From the NCBI GenBank assembly GCA_003151935.1, contig PLYZ01000017.1, positions 1-64,000 on the forward strand: a stretch of DNA of 64,000 nt, written 5' to 3'. The notes under the pieces are model-generated. The model made no database searches. It saw only the letters and a program-made list of their open reading frames with translations, and was not told where the DNA came from. The position numbers and the translations under genes were made by a program. Below, piece after piece: positions 38,539-47,818 of this stretch. Positions within the stretch are counted from its first letter, which is position 1. The number at the start of each line of letters is the position of its first letter. The stretch is from Candidatus Dormiibacterota bacterium (GTDB taxonomy: Bacteria > Chloroflexota > Dormibacteria > Dormibacterales > Dormibacteraceae).

Positions 38539-39420
38539 CGAGTGATTCTCGACGGTCCCGACATGCGATTGAGCTACTTCGTGAGCGGCGAGGGAACGCC
38601 GGTCACGCTGCTCCACGGGTTCACCCAGAGCGGCCGCAGCTGGCTCGAGGTGATTTCCAGGATGCCCAAGGGCTGGATGTGGATCGTGCCCGACCTCCGC
38701 GGGCACGGCGAAACGCGGACGCAGCCGGGCGCGGCCTGCAGCATGGACGCCTGCACGAGAGACCTCGAGATGCTGTGGGACCACCTTGGCGTTCCGCGCA
38801 CTCATGTCGCCGGCTACTCGATGGGCGGCCGGCTGGCGCTTCACGTCGCCGCCCGCCGTCCCGACCGCGTCCTCTCGCTCCTGACCATCGGCGCGCACGC
38901 CGGCCTCGATGAGGGTGCACGCGAGGGCCGCCGGCGCGGGGATGAAGCGCTTGCGGAGCGGATCGAGAAGGGCGGCCTCGAGGCTTTCGTCAACTACTGG
39001 GGTAGCCTGCCCCTGTTTGCAGGTCTCGAACGCCGCGGCCCGGCCTTCGTAGCGCAGGTGCGCGCGGAACGGATGACCAACCACGTCGCCGGCCTTGCGT
39101 GCTCGCTGCGTGGAATGGGTGCCGGGGCCATGGACACGGTGTGGGATGACCTCGCCCACGTCACGTTTCCCTGCACATTTGTGGCGGGACAGCTCGACCA
39201 CGGCTACGTCAGCTCGGCCCGCCGGCTCGCCGCCACCGTCCCCGACGGCCGGGTCGAAGTCGTCCCGAGGTCCGGCCACACCGTGCACCAGGAAAGGCCC
39301 GAGGCCTTCGCTCGAGTGCTGGAGGATCACCTGGCTCGGGCGACCTCAGACGTCCCAGCGCCGGCGCCCGAAGACGCGCCGACCGGCGACGACTGGTCCT
39401 CCAGCTCGACCTCGGCCTGA
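38539..39420 (+). CDS. menH: MenH-like alpha/beta hydrolase (SHCHC synthase candidate)
   Basis: VTLLHGFTQSGRSWLEVISRMPKGWMWIVPDLRGHGETRTQ, AGYSMGGRLALHVAARRPDR; between menD and menA. Start approximate. Confidence 0.8.
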   Translation, partial: RVILDGPDMRLSYFVSGEGTPVTLLHGFTQSGRSWLEVISRMPKGWMWIVPDLRGHGETRTQPGAACSMDACTRDLEMLWDHLGVPRTHVAGYSMGGRLALHVAARRPDRVLSLLTIGAHAGLDEGAREGRRRGDEALAERIEKGGLEAFVNYWGSLPLFAGLERRGPAFVAQVRAERMTNHVAGLACSLRGMGAGAMDTVWDDLAHVTFPCTFVAGQLDHGYVSSARRLAATVPDGRVEVVPRSGHTVHQERPEAFARVLEDHLARATSDVPAPAPEDAPTGDDWSSSSTSA

Positions 39421-39581
39421 ACGCCGGCGGCGTAGCGAGCCGCCCCGAGGCGCTCGCGGTCGAGCATCCCGCCACGGTCGAACTCCCGCAGCAGGAACCT
39501 GCCGCACCCGGCTTTGAGGCGGGACTCGACCTCACGCGCGACATCGGCGGGCGTGCGGCCCGTGATGTATGCCGTTGTCAC
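39327..39581 (-). CDS. Small hypothetical ORF overlapping menA stop (GTGA)
   Basis: [62 protein letters not shown]; overlaps menH 3' end on the opposite strand. Confidence 0.4.
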   Translation of the reverse strand: MTTAYITGRTPADVAREVESRLKAGCGRFLLREFDRGGMLDRERLGAARYAAGVQAEVELEDQSSPVGASSGAGAGTSEVARAR

Positions 39582-40477
39582 AGGAGCAACCCGAGCGAAA
39601 ACAGCAGCGCATAAGCAAGCTCGGCCATCGCGACACGCTTCAGGGCGCGCACCAGCGGCGGCGCTGCGGACGTGGTGAACGCGGTGCGGACAGGAGCGGC
39701 CGCGATCGAGATCGCGAACAGGACGAGCAATACGGCCACCGGAGCCAGCTCGAGGACGGCCGCGGCCATGGGGATGGCAAATGCCACGCACATCAATCCA
39801 AGCAGCAGGAGGCGGGTGCGCTCGCGGCCGATGCGCGTGGCCAGCGTCAGCTTGCCGGCGCCGAGGTCCGTTTCCAGGTCGCGCAGGTTGTTGAGGACCA
39901 GGATCGCGGTGGCGAAGCATCCCATCGCGCAGGCCATGAGGATGGACAGCGGTGTGACGCGCAGCGTCTCCACGTAAACGGTGCCGACCGTTGCGACCAG
40001 GCCGAAGAAGAGAAAAACGAAAACCTCGCCAAGCCCGAGGTAACCGTAGGGTCGCGGCCCTCCCGTGTACAGCCATCCGGCGAGGAGGCATCCCACACCG
40101 ACGAGCACCAGCCTCCAGTCCGTGGCGAGGCTGAGGACCAGGCCGGCGACTCCGGCCACACCGAAGGCTCCGAGGGCGGCCCGCCTGACAGCTTCGGGAG
40201 GGACGACGCCGGACGAGGCGGCCCGCACCGGACCTACCCTCCGCGGACTGTCGGCGCCGCGCACGTGGTCCGAATAATCGTTGGCGAAGTTGACCCCGAC
40301 CTGCATCGCGATCCCGACCAGCAGGGCGAGCAGTCCGGCGCCCAACCGCGGTCCCCCCTCGTGAACCGCGATCGCCGTCCCGGCGAGCACTGGCGCGACG
40401 GAGGCGGCGAGCGTGGCGGGGCGCACCGCCGACCACCACACACGACTGGGGGTAAGCGCTGGGGCGGCGCTGATCAC
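39578..40477 (-). CDS. menA: 1,4-dihydroxy-2-naphthoate polyprenyltransferase
   Basis: UbiA-fold; [31 protein letters not shown] (NDxxDxxxD) and [22 protein letters not shown]. Confidence 0.93.
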   Translation of the reverse strand: MISAAPALTPSRVWWSAVRPATLAASVAPVLAGTAIAVHEGGPRLGAGLLALLVGIAMQVGVNFANDYSDHVRGADSPRRVGPVRAASSGVVPPEAVRRAALGAFGVAGVAGLVLSLATDWRLVLVGVGCLLAGWLYTGGPRPYGYLGLGEVFVFLFFGLVATVGTVYVETLRVTPLSILMACAMGCFATAILVLNNLRDLETDLGAGKLTLATRIGRERTRLLLLGLMCVAFAIPMAAAVLELAPVAVLLVLFAISIAAAPVRTAFTTSAAPPLVRALKRVAMAELAYALLFSLGLLL

Positions 40478-41295
40478 GGTCTCTTGGGAAACTTGGAGAA
40501 GTCGGGCTTGCGTTTCTGGACATATGCGTCCCGGCCCTCCTGCGCCTCTTCACTCATGTAATAGAGAAGGGTCGCGTCGCCCGCCAGCTGCTGAATCCCC
40601 GCCAGGCCGTCGTCGGCCGCGTTCAGGCCGGCCTTCAGCATGCGGAGCGCAAGCGGGCTGAGCTCGAGCATCCGCCGGCACCACACGATCGTCTCCTTCT
40701 CCAGGTCGGCGAGCGGCACGACCTTGTTGACGAGGCCCATGTCGAGCGCTTGCTGCGCGTCGTACTGCTCACAGAGAAACCAGATCTCGCGCGCCTTCTT
40801 CTGACCGACGATGCGGGCGAGGAATCCCGCGCCGTAGCCACCGTCGAAGCTACCGACGCGTGGGCCCGTTTGACCGAACCGCGCGTTGTCGGCCGCGACG
40901 GTCAGGTCGCACACGACGTGCAGCACGTGCCCTCCGCCGATTGCGTAGCCCGCGACCATCGCGACCACAGGCTTGGGCAGCCGGCGGATCTGGATCTGCA
41001 GGTCGAGCACGTTGAGCCGCCCCGTGCCCTTCGGGTCGATGTAGCCGTCTTCCCCGCGAATGCGCTGGTCTCCGCCAGAGCAGAACGCCTCGGTCCCCGC
41101 TCCCGTGAGGATGACCACGCCGATCTCGGGATCGTCACGCGCAGCCTCGAAAGCTTTCGACATCTCGGAAACCGTCGTCGGGCGGAAGGCGTTTCGGACC
41201 TCGGGTCGGTTGATCGTGATCTTGGCGATCCCGTCCCAGGTCTCGTAGAGGATGTCTTCGTAATCGCCGGCCTTGAGCCAGCCCCGATCTTTCAA
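40474..41295 (-). CDS. menB: 1,4-dihydroxy-2-naphthoyl-CoA synthase
   Basis: [85 protein letters not shown]. Confidence 0.96.
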   Translation of the reverse strand: MKDRGWLKAGDYEDILYETWDGIAKITINRPEVRNAFRPTTVSEMSKAFEAARDDPEIGVVILTGAGTEAFCSGGDQRIRGEDGYIDPKGTGRLNVLDLQIQIRRLPKPVVAMVAGYAIGGGHVLHVVCDLTVAADNARFGQTGPRVGSFDGGYGAGFLARIVGQKKAREIWFLCEQYDAQQALDMGLVNKVVPLADLEKETIVWCRRMLELSPLALRMLKAGLNAADDGLAGIQQLAGDATLLYYMSEEAQEGRDAYVQKRKPDFSKFPKRP

Positions 41296-41353
41296 GTTTT
41301 CACTCCTAGAGCGATCACTAGCACGAATCGAATGCTACGCGGTTCTAGGTTGC

Positions 41354-42295
41354 CTAAGCGCGCTGGCGTGGTTTGCGGCGCGGAAAAAGCTTGACGATCT
41401 TGGAGTAATCCTCGGGCGTGTCGATGTCGTCCGGGCGACCGGGGGCGGGCACGATATCGAGCAGCTCCGGGTGTCCCTGCAGGATCTGGCGCGCGCCGGC
41501 ATCGCCTGTGAGCGCCATCAGCTCGGGCCAGAGCTCACGCGCCAGGACCACCGGAGGAGTCCACTCGCCGTGAGCCTGTGCCACCGCCACGGCGGGGCGC
41601 GAACCTTCGCGGCGCCAGGCCCGCATCAAAGCCGCGATGGTGCGGGAACCCACCAGCGGCTGGTCACCGAGGACAATCACCGCGGCCTCGATCTCTTCGC
41701 GCATCGCCCGCAGACCGGCGTGCAGAGACGAGGCCATTCCGGTCCTCGCTTTCGGGTTGTGAACCACCTCCGCGGCGCCGTCGATCGCATCGCGGACGTC
41801 AGCGGACGAGTAGACGACGACGACCTGGTGGCAGCCCCCTTCAGACGCAGACTCCATCGCGTGGCGCACCATCGGCTTGCTGTCGAATTCGAGCAGCAGC
41901 TTCTCGGATCCGGGCATGCGCGAGCCGGATCCGGCTGCCATGACGATCGCCCCCACTGGCAGCAGCGCGGCGGCGAGGCGCTCGAAGGGAGGTCGGGCGG
42001 AGCGGATCCACTCGACCTCGATGCCCGCACGGATGGCGCTCTCGGCGTACTCGCGCAGGCGCTCGCTGTCGCCGTCTACGAGCAGCAAGCGGCGGCCGGC
42101 GAGCGCCGCCATGTCCGGGAGCGTCTCGGGAAGGCCCACGACAGCGAGGGCGCGGCAGTCGGCGCGTGAGGCCAGGTGCAGCAGGGCGGAGTCGAGATCG
42201 CGGCCTCGCACGACGAGACTGTGGGTCCCTTCCGGCTCGCGATAGGTGCGTCCCCTGACCGCCAGGTCGAGGTCGCCCATGACGAAAATTGCCAT
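41354..42295 (-). CDS. MocA/MobA-like nucleotidyltransferase with extra N-terminal domain
   Basis: AIVMAAGSGSRMPGSEKLLLEFDSKPMVRHAMESA and GDQPLVGSRTIAALM; about 110-aa N-terminal extension. Confidence 0.82.
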   Translation of the reverse strand: MAIFVMGDLDLAVRGRTYREPEGTHSLVVRGRDLDSALLHLASRADCRALAVVGLPETLPDMAALAGRRLLLVDGDSERLREYAESAIRAGIEVEWIRSARPPFERLAAALLPVGAIVMAAGSGSRMPGSEKLLLEFDSKPMVRHAMESASEGGCHQVVVVYSSADVRDAIDGAAEVVHNPKARTGMASSLHAGLRAMREEIEAAVIVLGDQPLVGSRTIAALMRAWRREGSRPAVAVAQAHGEWTPPVVLARELWPELMALTGDAGARQILQGHPELLDIVPAPGRPDDIDTPEDYSKIVKLFPRRKPRQRA

Positions 42296-42339
42296 TCACA
42301 TCCCAGCATGCCAGAAGGGACCCGCCTTACTCTCTCTGA

Positions 42340-43182
42340 ATGCCGCTGCTTGGAGCTCATGTCGACTCGTCCGGGGGTCTACACCTCGCGTTCGAACGGG
42401 CCCAGGCGATGGGCGCGGAGGCGATCCAGGTCCACCCCACGCCACCCGGCTTCTGGGGTTCGCCCAAGCTCGACGAGACGAGGATCGCGACTTTCAAGGA
42501 AGCGGCCGCGAAACACGGCCACCCGCCCTTTTACTTTCACGCGGTCTACCTGATCAACCTCGCCGGGGACGACCCGACGCTGCGCCAGCGTTCAGAGAGC
42601 ACGCTCGCCGGCTACCTAAAGGCCGCCGACGACCTTGGAGTCGACGGCGTCATCTTCCATACGGGGTCGCACAAAGGCGCCGGGTTCGAGGCCAGGCTTC
42701 CGGGGATCGTCGAGCACCTGAAGCACGTGCTCGAGCGCGCAAACCCGAGCTCTGCCCGCCTCTTGATCGAGAACAACGCCGGGCTCGGCGGATGCGTGGG
42801 TGCGCGATTCGAGGAGATCGCTCAGATGCTGACCGCGCTGGACGACCAGCGGGTCTCGGTCTGCTTCGACACCTGCCACGCCTTCGCGTCGGGCTACGAC
42901 GAGCGCACTCCCGCCGAGGTGTCCAAAACGCTGGACGAGCTGGAGCGGGTGATCGGGCTGTCGCGTGTCGAAGTGATCCACTGCAACGACTCTGTGACCG
43001 GCCTCGGCTCCAACCGCGACCGCCACGCGAACATCGGAGCCGGTGAGATCGGCGAGGAGGGTTTTCGCGCCCTGCTGCACGAGCCTCGCCTCGCGCGCCT
43101 CCCGTTCATCCTCGAGGTGCCCGGCGCCGGAGGCGGTCCCGACGCCGAGCAGGTCGCGGTGTTGAAGCGCCTGTCGGCCTGA
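42340..43182 (+). CDS. nfo: Deoxyribonuclease IV (AP endonuclease)
   Basis: GAHVDSSGGLHLAFERAQAMGAEAIQVHPTPP, LLIENNAG, VCFDTCHAFASGYD, EVIHCNDS. Confidence 0.93.
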   Translation: MPLLGAHVDSSGGLHLAFERAQAMGAEAIQVHPTPPGFWGSPKLDETRIATFKEAAAKHGHPPFYFHAVYLINLAGDDPTLRQRSESTLAGYLKAADDLGVDGVIFHTGSHKGAGFEARLPGIVEHLKHVLERANPSSARLLIENNAGLGGCVGARFEEIAQMLTALDDQRVSVCFDTCHAFASGYDERTPAEVSKTLDELERVIGLSRVEVIHCNDSVTGLGSNRDRHANIGAGEIGEEGFRALLHEPRLARLPFILEVPGAGGGPDAEQVAVLKRLSA

Positions 43183-43191
43183 GGCCCTAGG

Positions 43192-43236
43192 GGTCCCCGC
43201 GAACTCACGGCGCAGCCTCTGAGTTCGTGGGGCTTT
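43192..43236. terminator. Bidirectional hairpin terminator / hairpin repeat family 2, copy B
   Basis: ccccgcgaactca...tgagttcgtgggg, 13-bp arms with one G-U; between convergent nfo and the small minus-strand gene. Confidence 0.6.
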
Positions 43237-43241
43237 CAGAC

Positions 43242-43475
43242 CTAAGCCACATCCGACGCGGCGGTCTCCTCGTAATCCATCTGCTTCAGGCCCAGGCGGC
43301 GACGCGGCGCCCGGCGCATGGCGAGGCCGGCGAGCAACCAGGCGCGAGCCGCCAGATTCCGGACCAACTTGCCCAGGCCTACAAGCGAATCGGCGGCCAT
43401 GCGACTGTTCTCCATCTCCCGCTGGGGGTCCTTCAAACGCTCGAACGCGACGTCCTCGTTCATATAGGGATACAT
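43242..43475 (-). CDS. Hypothetical 77-aa protein
   Basis: MYPYMNEDVAFERLKDPQREMENSRMAADSLVGLGKLV...; strong SD AGGAGGGCGAACCAG before ATG. Confidence 0.65.
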   Translation of the reverse strand: MYPYMNEDVAFERLKDPQREMENSRMAADSLVGLGKLVRNLAARAWLLAGLAMRRAPRRRLGLKQMDYEETAASDVA

Positions 43476-43517
43476 CTGGTTCGCCCTCCTATTTCTTTGG
43501 TAACTAGCATATAAACT

Positions 43518-43540
43518 ACACTGGTTATTATAACCGGTGT
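43518..43540. promoter_or_regulatory. Palindromic operator candidate
   Basis: acactggttat-t-ataaccggtgt: 11-bp arms, one G-T mismatch, in AT-rich divergent intergenic region. Confidence 0.6.
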
Positions 43541-43573
43541 TAGCTTTTAGTCGGTTATGGATATACTTCTGGT

Positions 43574-44128
43574 GTGGCAGACCGACAAACCGCTGCCGGT
43601 GACCTCGGGCTCGTCCAGGCATTCGTCAACACCGCCGACCTTCAGGACGGCCCGGAGGAGCTCGACGACCCAAACACGCTCCGGGCCTGGTTGGTTGCAA
43701 AAGGACTGCTCGACAGCTCCCTGACGGCCGGCGCGTCGGACCTGAAGCACGCGATCGCCTTGCGTGAGGCGATCCGCAACGTGATCGGCGCCAACTCCGG
43801 GTCGAAGGTCTACCCCGTAGACGTCGCGACTCTCAACGGGGCTGCGACCGCGAGCGGGTTACGGATGCGATTCGGCGCTGACGGTAAGGCGCGGCTCGAG
43901 CCAGAGTCGCCTGGCATCGTGGGCGCGATGGGACGCATCGTGGCCACCCTGTACGCGGCCATGGAAGACCCAGACTGGACACGGCTCAAGCTATGCAGCT
44001 CGCAGGCCTGTCGATGGGCGTACTACGACCGCTCGAAGAATCACTCGAGCCGCTGGTGCACGATGGCTTCCTGCGGGAATCGCGAAAAGGCAAGGCGCTT
44101 CAGGAGTCAAACGAAGACCCACGGGTAA
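43574..44128 (+). CDS. CGNR zinc-finger (ABATE-domain) putative regulator
   Basis: KLCSSQACRWAYYDRSKNHSSRWCTMASCGNREKARRFR; GTG start. Confidence 0.88.
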   Translation: MADRQTAAGDLGLVQAFVNTADLQDGPEELDDPNTLRAWLVAKGLLDSSLTAGASDLKHAIALREAIRNVIGANSGSKVYPVDVATLNGAATASGLRMRFGADGKARLEPESPGIVGAMGRIVATLYAAMEDPDWTRLKLCSSQACRWAYYDRSKNHSSRWCTMASCGNREKARRFRSQTKTHG

Positions 44129-44151
44129 CGCACGTGAGTAGGGTTGTCGGC

Positions 44152-44739
44152 GTGAACAAGACCCGTGCGGAGGCCTTCAGCGACGGCGTGTTCGCGGTCG
44201 CCGCAACCCTCCTGGTCTTCTCCCTTGCGGTCCCAGAGGTCAAGTCGGGGTTGCTGAGCCGGACCCTGTTAAACGAGTGGCCGTCGTATGCCGCCTACGC
44301 GATCAGCTTCATGACCATCGTCGTGATCTGGGTCAACCACCACGTCGTGGTTGACTCGATGGACCATATCGATCGCCCTTTTCTATTCTTGAACGCGCTG
44401 CTGCTGTTGACGGTCGCGGCGATCCCGTTTCCTACTGCGGTGCTGGCGTACTACCTGCAGTCAGGTCACGACCAGCAAACCGCGGCTTTCGCGTACGGCG
44501 TGACCATGTCGGCGATGGCGATTGCGTTCAGCTTATTCAGCCTGTACGCACGCCGCTTCCTCCGAACGCACGCCCCATTCGATTGGCTGGGATTCTCCAC
44601 GGGACTCGCGCTCTTTCCGCTGGCGACACTACTTGCGCTCATCAGCTTCAGGCTGAGCCTGGCGATCTATGCCTGCGTAACACTGTTCTACGTGGCGTTG
44701 CCAATCATCCGTGAACGCGTGATGCGCTCACGCAATTGA
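44152..44739 (+). CDS. TMEM175/DUF1211-like potassium channel family protein
   Basis: NKTRAEAFSDGVFAVAATLLVFSLAVPEV (RxxxFSDG) plus six predicted TMs. Confidence 0.85.
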   Translation: MNKTRAEAFSDGVFAVAATLLVFSLAVPEVKSGLLSRTLLNEWPSYAAYAISFMTIVVIWVNHHVVVDSMDHIDRPFLFLNALLLLTVAAIPFPTAVLAYYLQSGHDQQTAAFAYGVTMSAMAIAFSLFSLYARRFLRTHAPFDWLGFSTGLALFPLATLLALISFRLSLAIYACVTLFYVALPIIRERVMRSRN

Positions 44740-45702
44740 GGTCTTCCGCGCATCTCGCATCGAGGCCCCGGTGCCGCCGAATCGCGTCGCTGTGATCTCG
44801 GCGAGGATGCCGAGCGCGGTCTCCTCCGCCCCGCGGCTTCCAAGGTCGAAACCAATCGGGCCGTGGACGCGGGAAAGTTGTTCCTCGGTGAACCCTTCAG
44901 AACGCAGCGCGTCGAATCGGTTCTCGTTCGTCTTCCGGCTCCCGATCGCCCCGATGTAACCCGCGTCCTTCGTCAGCACCGAGCGCAGCGCCGGCAGGTC
45001 GAACTTTGGATCGTGGGTCAGGATAACGACGTACGTCGAGTTGTCGATCGCGAGCCTGGCCATGGCCTCGTCGGGCCAGGCCACGATGAGCTCGTCGGCC
45101 TCCGGGAATCGCTCCTTGGTGACGAACTTCGCACGCGCGTCGACGACGGTGACCCGGTAACCCATCAGCTTCGCGAGACGGTGCAGCGGGATCGCGATGT
45201 GGATCGCCCCGACGATGATGAGATGAGCCGGGCGGCGGAACGGCTCGATGAACATGTCTCCCTCACGTCGCGCCAGCTCGGATCCTGAGGGTGTCCACCC
45301 CTCGACCATGTCCGCCTCGCCGGTCGCGAGGTTCGTTCGCAACGTCGCCGGCTCATCTCGCTGAAGCATGGCGATCAGCTTCTCGTGCACAGGTCCCAGG
45401 GGTTCGATGTACACCTCGATGTGTCCGCCGCACGCCAGGCCGACCTCGAACGCCACGTCGTCCGCCACCCCGAACGCGGCCAGCTTGGGCTGGCGGCTCT
45501 TCAAAACCTTCTGCGCCTCGTCGAAGACCGCACCCTCGATGCAGCCGTTCGAGACCGAGCCGGCCATCTTCCCCGAACGGGTGACCACCATCTTCGAGCC
45601 CAGCGGGCGCGGGCTCGAGCCCCACGTCTCGACGACGGTCGCGAGCGCGATGTCTTCGCCGGCCTTGGTCCACTCGCCGAGCTCGCCCAGCACCTCGCGC
45701 AT
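44728..45702 (-). CDS. XdhC/CoxI family maturation protein
   Basis: ATVVETWGSSPRPLGSKMVVTRSGKMAGSVSNGCIEGAVFDEA and Rossmann C-terminal IGAIGSRKTNENRF. Confidence 0.92.
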   Translation of the reverse strand: MREVLGELGEWTKAGEDIALATVVETWGSSPRPLGSKMVVTRSGKMAGSVSNGCIEGAVFDEAQKVLKSRQPKLAAFGVADDVAFEVGLACGGHIEVYIEPLGPVHEKLIAMLQRDEPATLRTNLATGEADMVEGWTPSGSELARREGDMFIEPFRRPAHLIIVGAIHIAIPLHRLAKLMGYRVTVVDARAKFVTKERFPEADELIVAWPDEAMARLAIDNSTYVVILTHDPKFDLPALRSVLTKDAGYIGAIGSRKTNENRFDALRSEGFTEEQLSRVHGPIGFDLGSRGAEETALGILAEITATRFGGTGASMRDARKTSIA

Positions 45703-45704
45703 AG

Positions 45705-46871
45705 CTATCTGAACCTCGAGCGCCGGTCCAGCCCGGCGAGCAGGCGACCCAGGTCATCGAGCGCCTGGAGGTTGTGCGCGGCGAGAAAGTCGTCGCAGTG
45801 TGGAAGCGCGGCGGCCATGCCGCGGGTCAGAGGTTGATATCCCTCGGAGCCAAGGAGCGGGTTGAGCCAGATCAGGCGGTGCGACGAGCGGCGGAGGTGG
45901 ATGAGCTCGGCGGTGAGCCTCGCCGGATCCCCTCGATCCCACCCGTCGCTAACGATGATCACGATGGCGCCATGTCCGAGCACCCGGCGAGCCCAATGCC
46001 GGTTGAAATCGGACAGCGCGTCGCCGATCCGCGTGCCGCCACTGAAATCGTGGACGCCCTTGCTCACCGAGTCGAGCGCGCGGTCCAGGTCGCGATAGCG
46101 AAGCAGGCGGGTGATCCGGGTCAGCCGCGTCGAGAACACGAAAGCCTCCAGGTCCTCGCGACGCGCGATGGCGTGCGCGAAGATCATCAGGAGGCGCGAG
46201 TACCGCTCCATCGAACCGCTCACGTCGCAGATCAGGACCAGCGGCCGCCTCCGGACTCGCGGGCGGCGATAGAACAGCCTCATCAGCTCACCGCTCGAGC
46301 GGATCGCGTGGCGCGCGGAGCGGCGCAGGTCGATGCTGCCGGCTCGCGCCGCGCGCAGACGCCGCGTCTTTCGCTCGGCGACCCGCCACGGCGCCTCCTC
46401 GAGCAGCCGCCGGACCTGTTCGGTCTCCTCCCAGGTCATCTGCTCGAAGTCCTTTTGACGCAGCAGCTCTTCGCGGCTGTAGCCGCTCGAGCTTGCGGGC
46501 ACGACCGTCGGGTCCTGCTCGCGGTTCATCTGCGAGCTGTTGAGACCGAGCGCGGCCGACCACGCCTTGGCCCGCTCCGGCGGCAGCGGCAGAGAGCGGC
46601 TGCGCCCGGGAATCACCCCGGCGGTGGCTCTCGGATCCGGCGGCGACCAGAAGATGTCGAAGGCGGCGTCAAATGTCGGGAGGTCTTCCTTGCGGCTCAC
46701 GAAGACCGAGCGCAGCGCGTGGCGGAAATCGGCTTGCTGCTTGAGGTCGATGTAAACGAGCGCGCGCGTCGCGTCCGTCAACCGGCGCGGGCCGGCCTCA
46801 AGGCCCGCATCGTGCAGCAGCCGCGCGAATGCCCCCAACCGAGGCAGGAGATCTGTTGCCGGCTCAGGCAC
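45705..46871 (-). CDS. coxE: VWA-domain protein, CoxE-like
   Basis: LVLICDVSGSMERYSRLLMIFAHAI (MIDAS); adjacent to coxD-like ATPase. Confidence 0.88.
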   Translation of the reverse strand: MPEPATDLLPRLGAFARLLHDAGLEAGPRRLTDATRALVYIDLKQQADFRHALRSVFVSRKEDLPTFDAAFDIFWSPPDPRATAGVIPGRSRSLPLPPERAKAWSAALGLNSSQMNREQDPTVVPASSSGYSREELLRQKDFEQMTWEETEQVRRLLEEAPWRVAERKTRRLRAARAGSIDLRRSARHAIRSSGELMRLFYRRPRVRRRPLVLICDVSGSMERYSRLLMIFAHAIARREDLEAFVFSTRLTRITRLLRYRDLDRALDSVSKGVHDFSGGTRIGDALSDFNRHWARRVLGHGAIVIIVSDGWDRGDPARLTAELIHLRRSSHRLIWLNPLLGSEGYQPLTRGMAAALPHCDDFLAAHNLQALDDLGRLLAGLDRRSRFR

Positions 46872-47763
46872 CCCGCGCCTTCTCGACCAGAGCGGGCACC
46901 TGCTCCCGCACACGTTCGAGGTCCTCCTGGTACTTGAGCGCCGCGCCGATGGTCGCGTTGACTAGCGCCGGGTCGATTCGCGTGGCGCCCAGCGCGGCCA
47001 GCGAGCGCGCCCAATCCAGCGTCTCCGCGACGCCCGGCACCTTGTAGAGATCCATCCCGCGCAATCCCTGGACCAGGGCGGCGACCTCGCGGGCGAGGCC
47101 CGCGGCCGCTTCAGGAGCCCGGGCGCGGACGATCTCGACCTCCTTCTCGAGATCCGGGTAGTCGATCCAGTGGTACAGGCAGCGGCGCTTCAGCGCGTCG
47201 TGCACCTCGCGGGTCCGGTTCGACGTGATGACCACGAACGGCGCGCGCTTCGCCTTGATCGTGCCGATCTCCGGGATCGAGACCTGGAAGTCGGAGAGCA
47301 GCTCGAGCAGGAATGCCTCGAACTCCTCGTCGGAGCGATCGATCTCGTCGATCAGCAGAACCGGCGGCGTCGGGTCATCGTTGTCAATGGCGTCGAGCAG
47401 CGGCCGGCGCAGGAGAAACTCCGGGCTGTAGATCTCGCGCTCGGCGACGTGGCGATCCTCGCCTGAGTCCATGAGCCGGATGTGCAGGAGCTGGCGCGGG
47501 TAGTTCCATTCGTAGACGGCATGCGCCAGGTCGATGCCCTCATAGCACTGGAGGCGGATCAGCCGCGCATCGAGCACGTCGGCCATGACCTTTGCCGCCT
47601 CGGTCTTGCCGACGCCCGCCTCGCCCTCGATGAAAAGCGGCTTCTCCAGCTTCAGGGCGAGGAAGATCGACGTGGCGAGGGCGCGATCCCCGATGTACTT
47701 TCGCTCGCGCAGGCGCTGCTCGACGTCCTCGATCGTGGCAGGAGCTGCTGCGGTCACGCCCAA
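46864..47763 (-). CDS. coxD: MoxR-type AAA+ ATPase, CoxD-like
   Basis: FIEGEAGVGKTEAAKVMADVLDARLIRLQCYEGIDLAHAVYEWNYPRQLLHIR; VLLIDEIDRSDEEFEAFLLELLS. Confidence 0.92.
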   Translation of the reverse strand: MGVTAAAPATIEDVEQRLRERKYIGDRALATSIFLALKLEKPLFIEGEAGVGKTEAAKVMADVLDARLIRLQCYEGIDLAHAVYEWNYPRQLLHIRLMDSGEDRHVAEREIYSPEFLLRRPLLDAIDNDDPTPPVLLIDEIDRSDEEFEAFLLELLSDFQVSIPEIGTIKAKRAPFVVITSNRTREVHDALKRRCLYHWIDYPDLEKEVEIVRARAPEAAAGLAREVAALVQGLRGMDLYKVPGVAETLDWARSLAALGATRIDPALVNATIGAALKYQEDLERVREQVPALVEKARGA

Positions 47764-47790
47764 AGGTTACGAGTTACGAGATGACAGGTG

Positions 47791-47810
47791 GCCCGGCGCG
47801 AACGCCGGGC
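47791..47810 (-). terminator. Hairpin between coxM-like and coxD-like genes
   Basis: gcccggcg-cgaa-cgccgggc perfect 8-bp stem, tetraloop. Confidence 0.45.
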
Positions 47811-47818
47811 CCTTGTCA

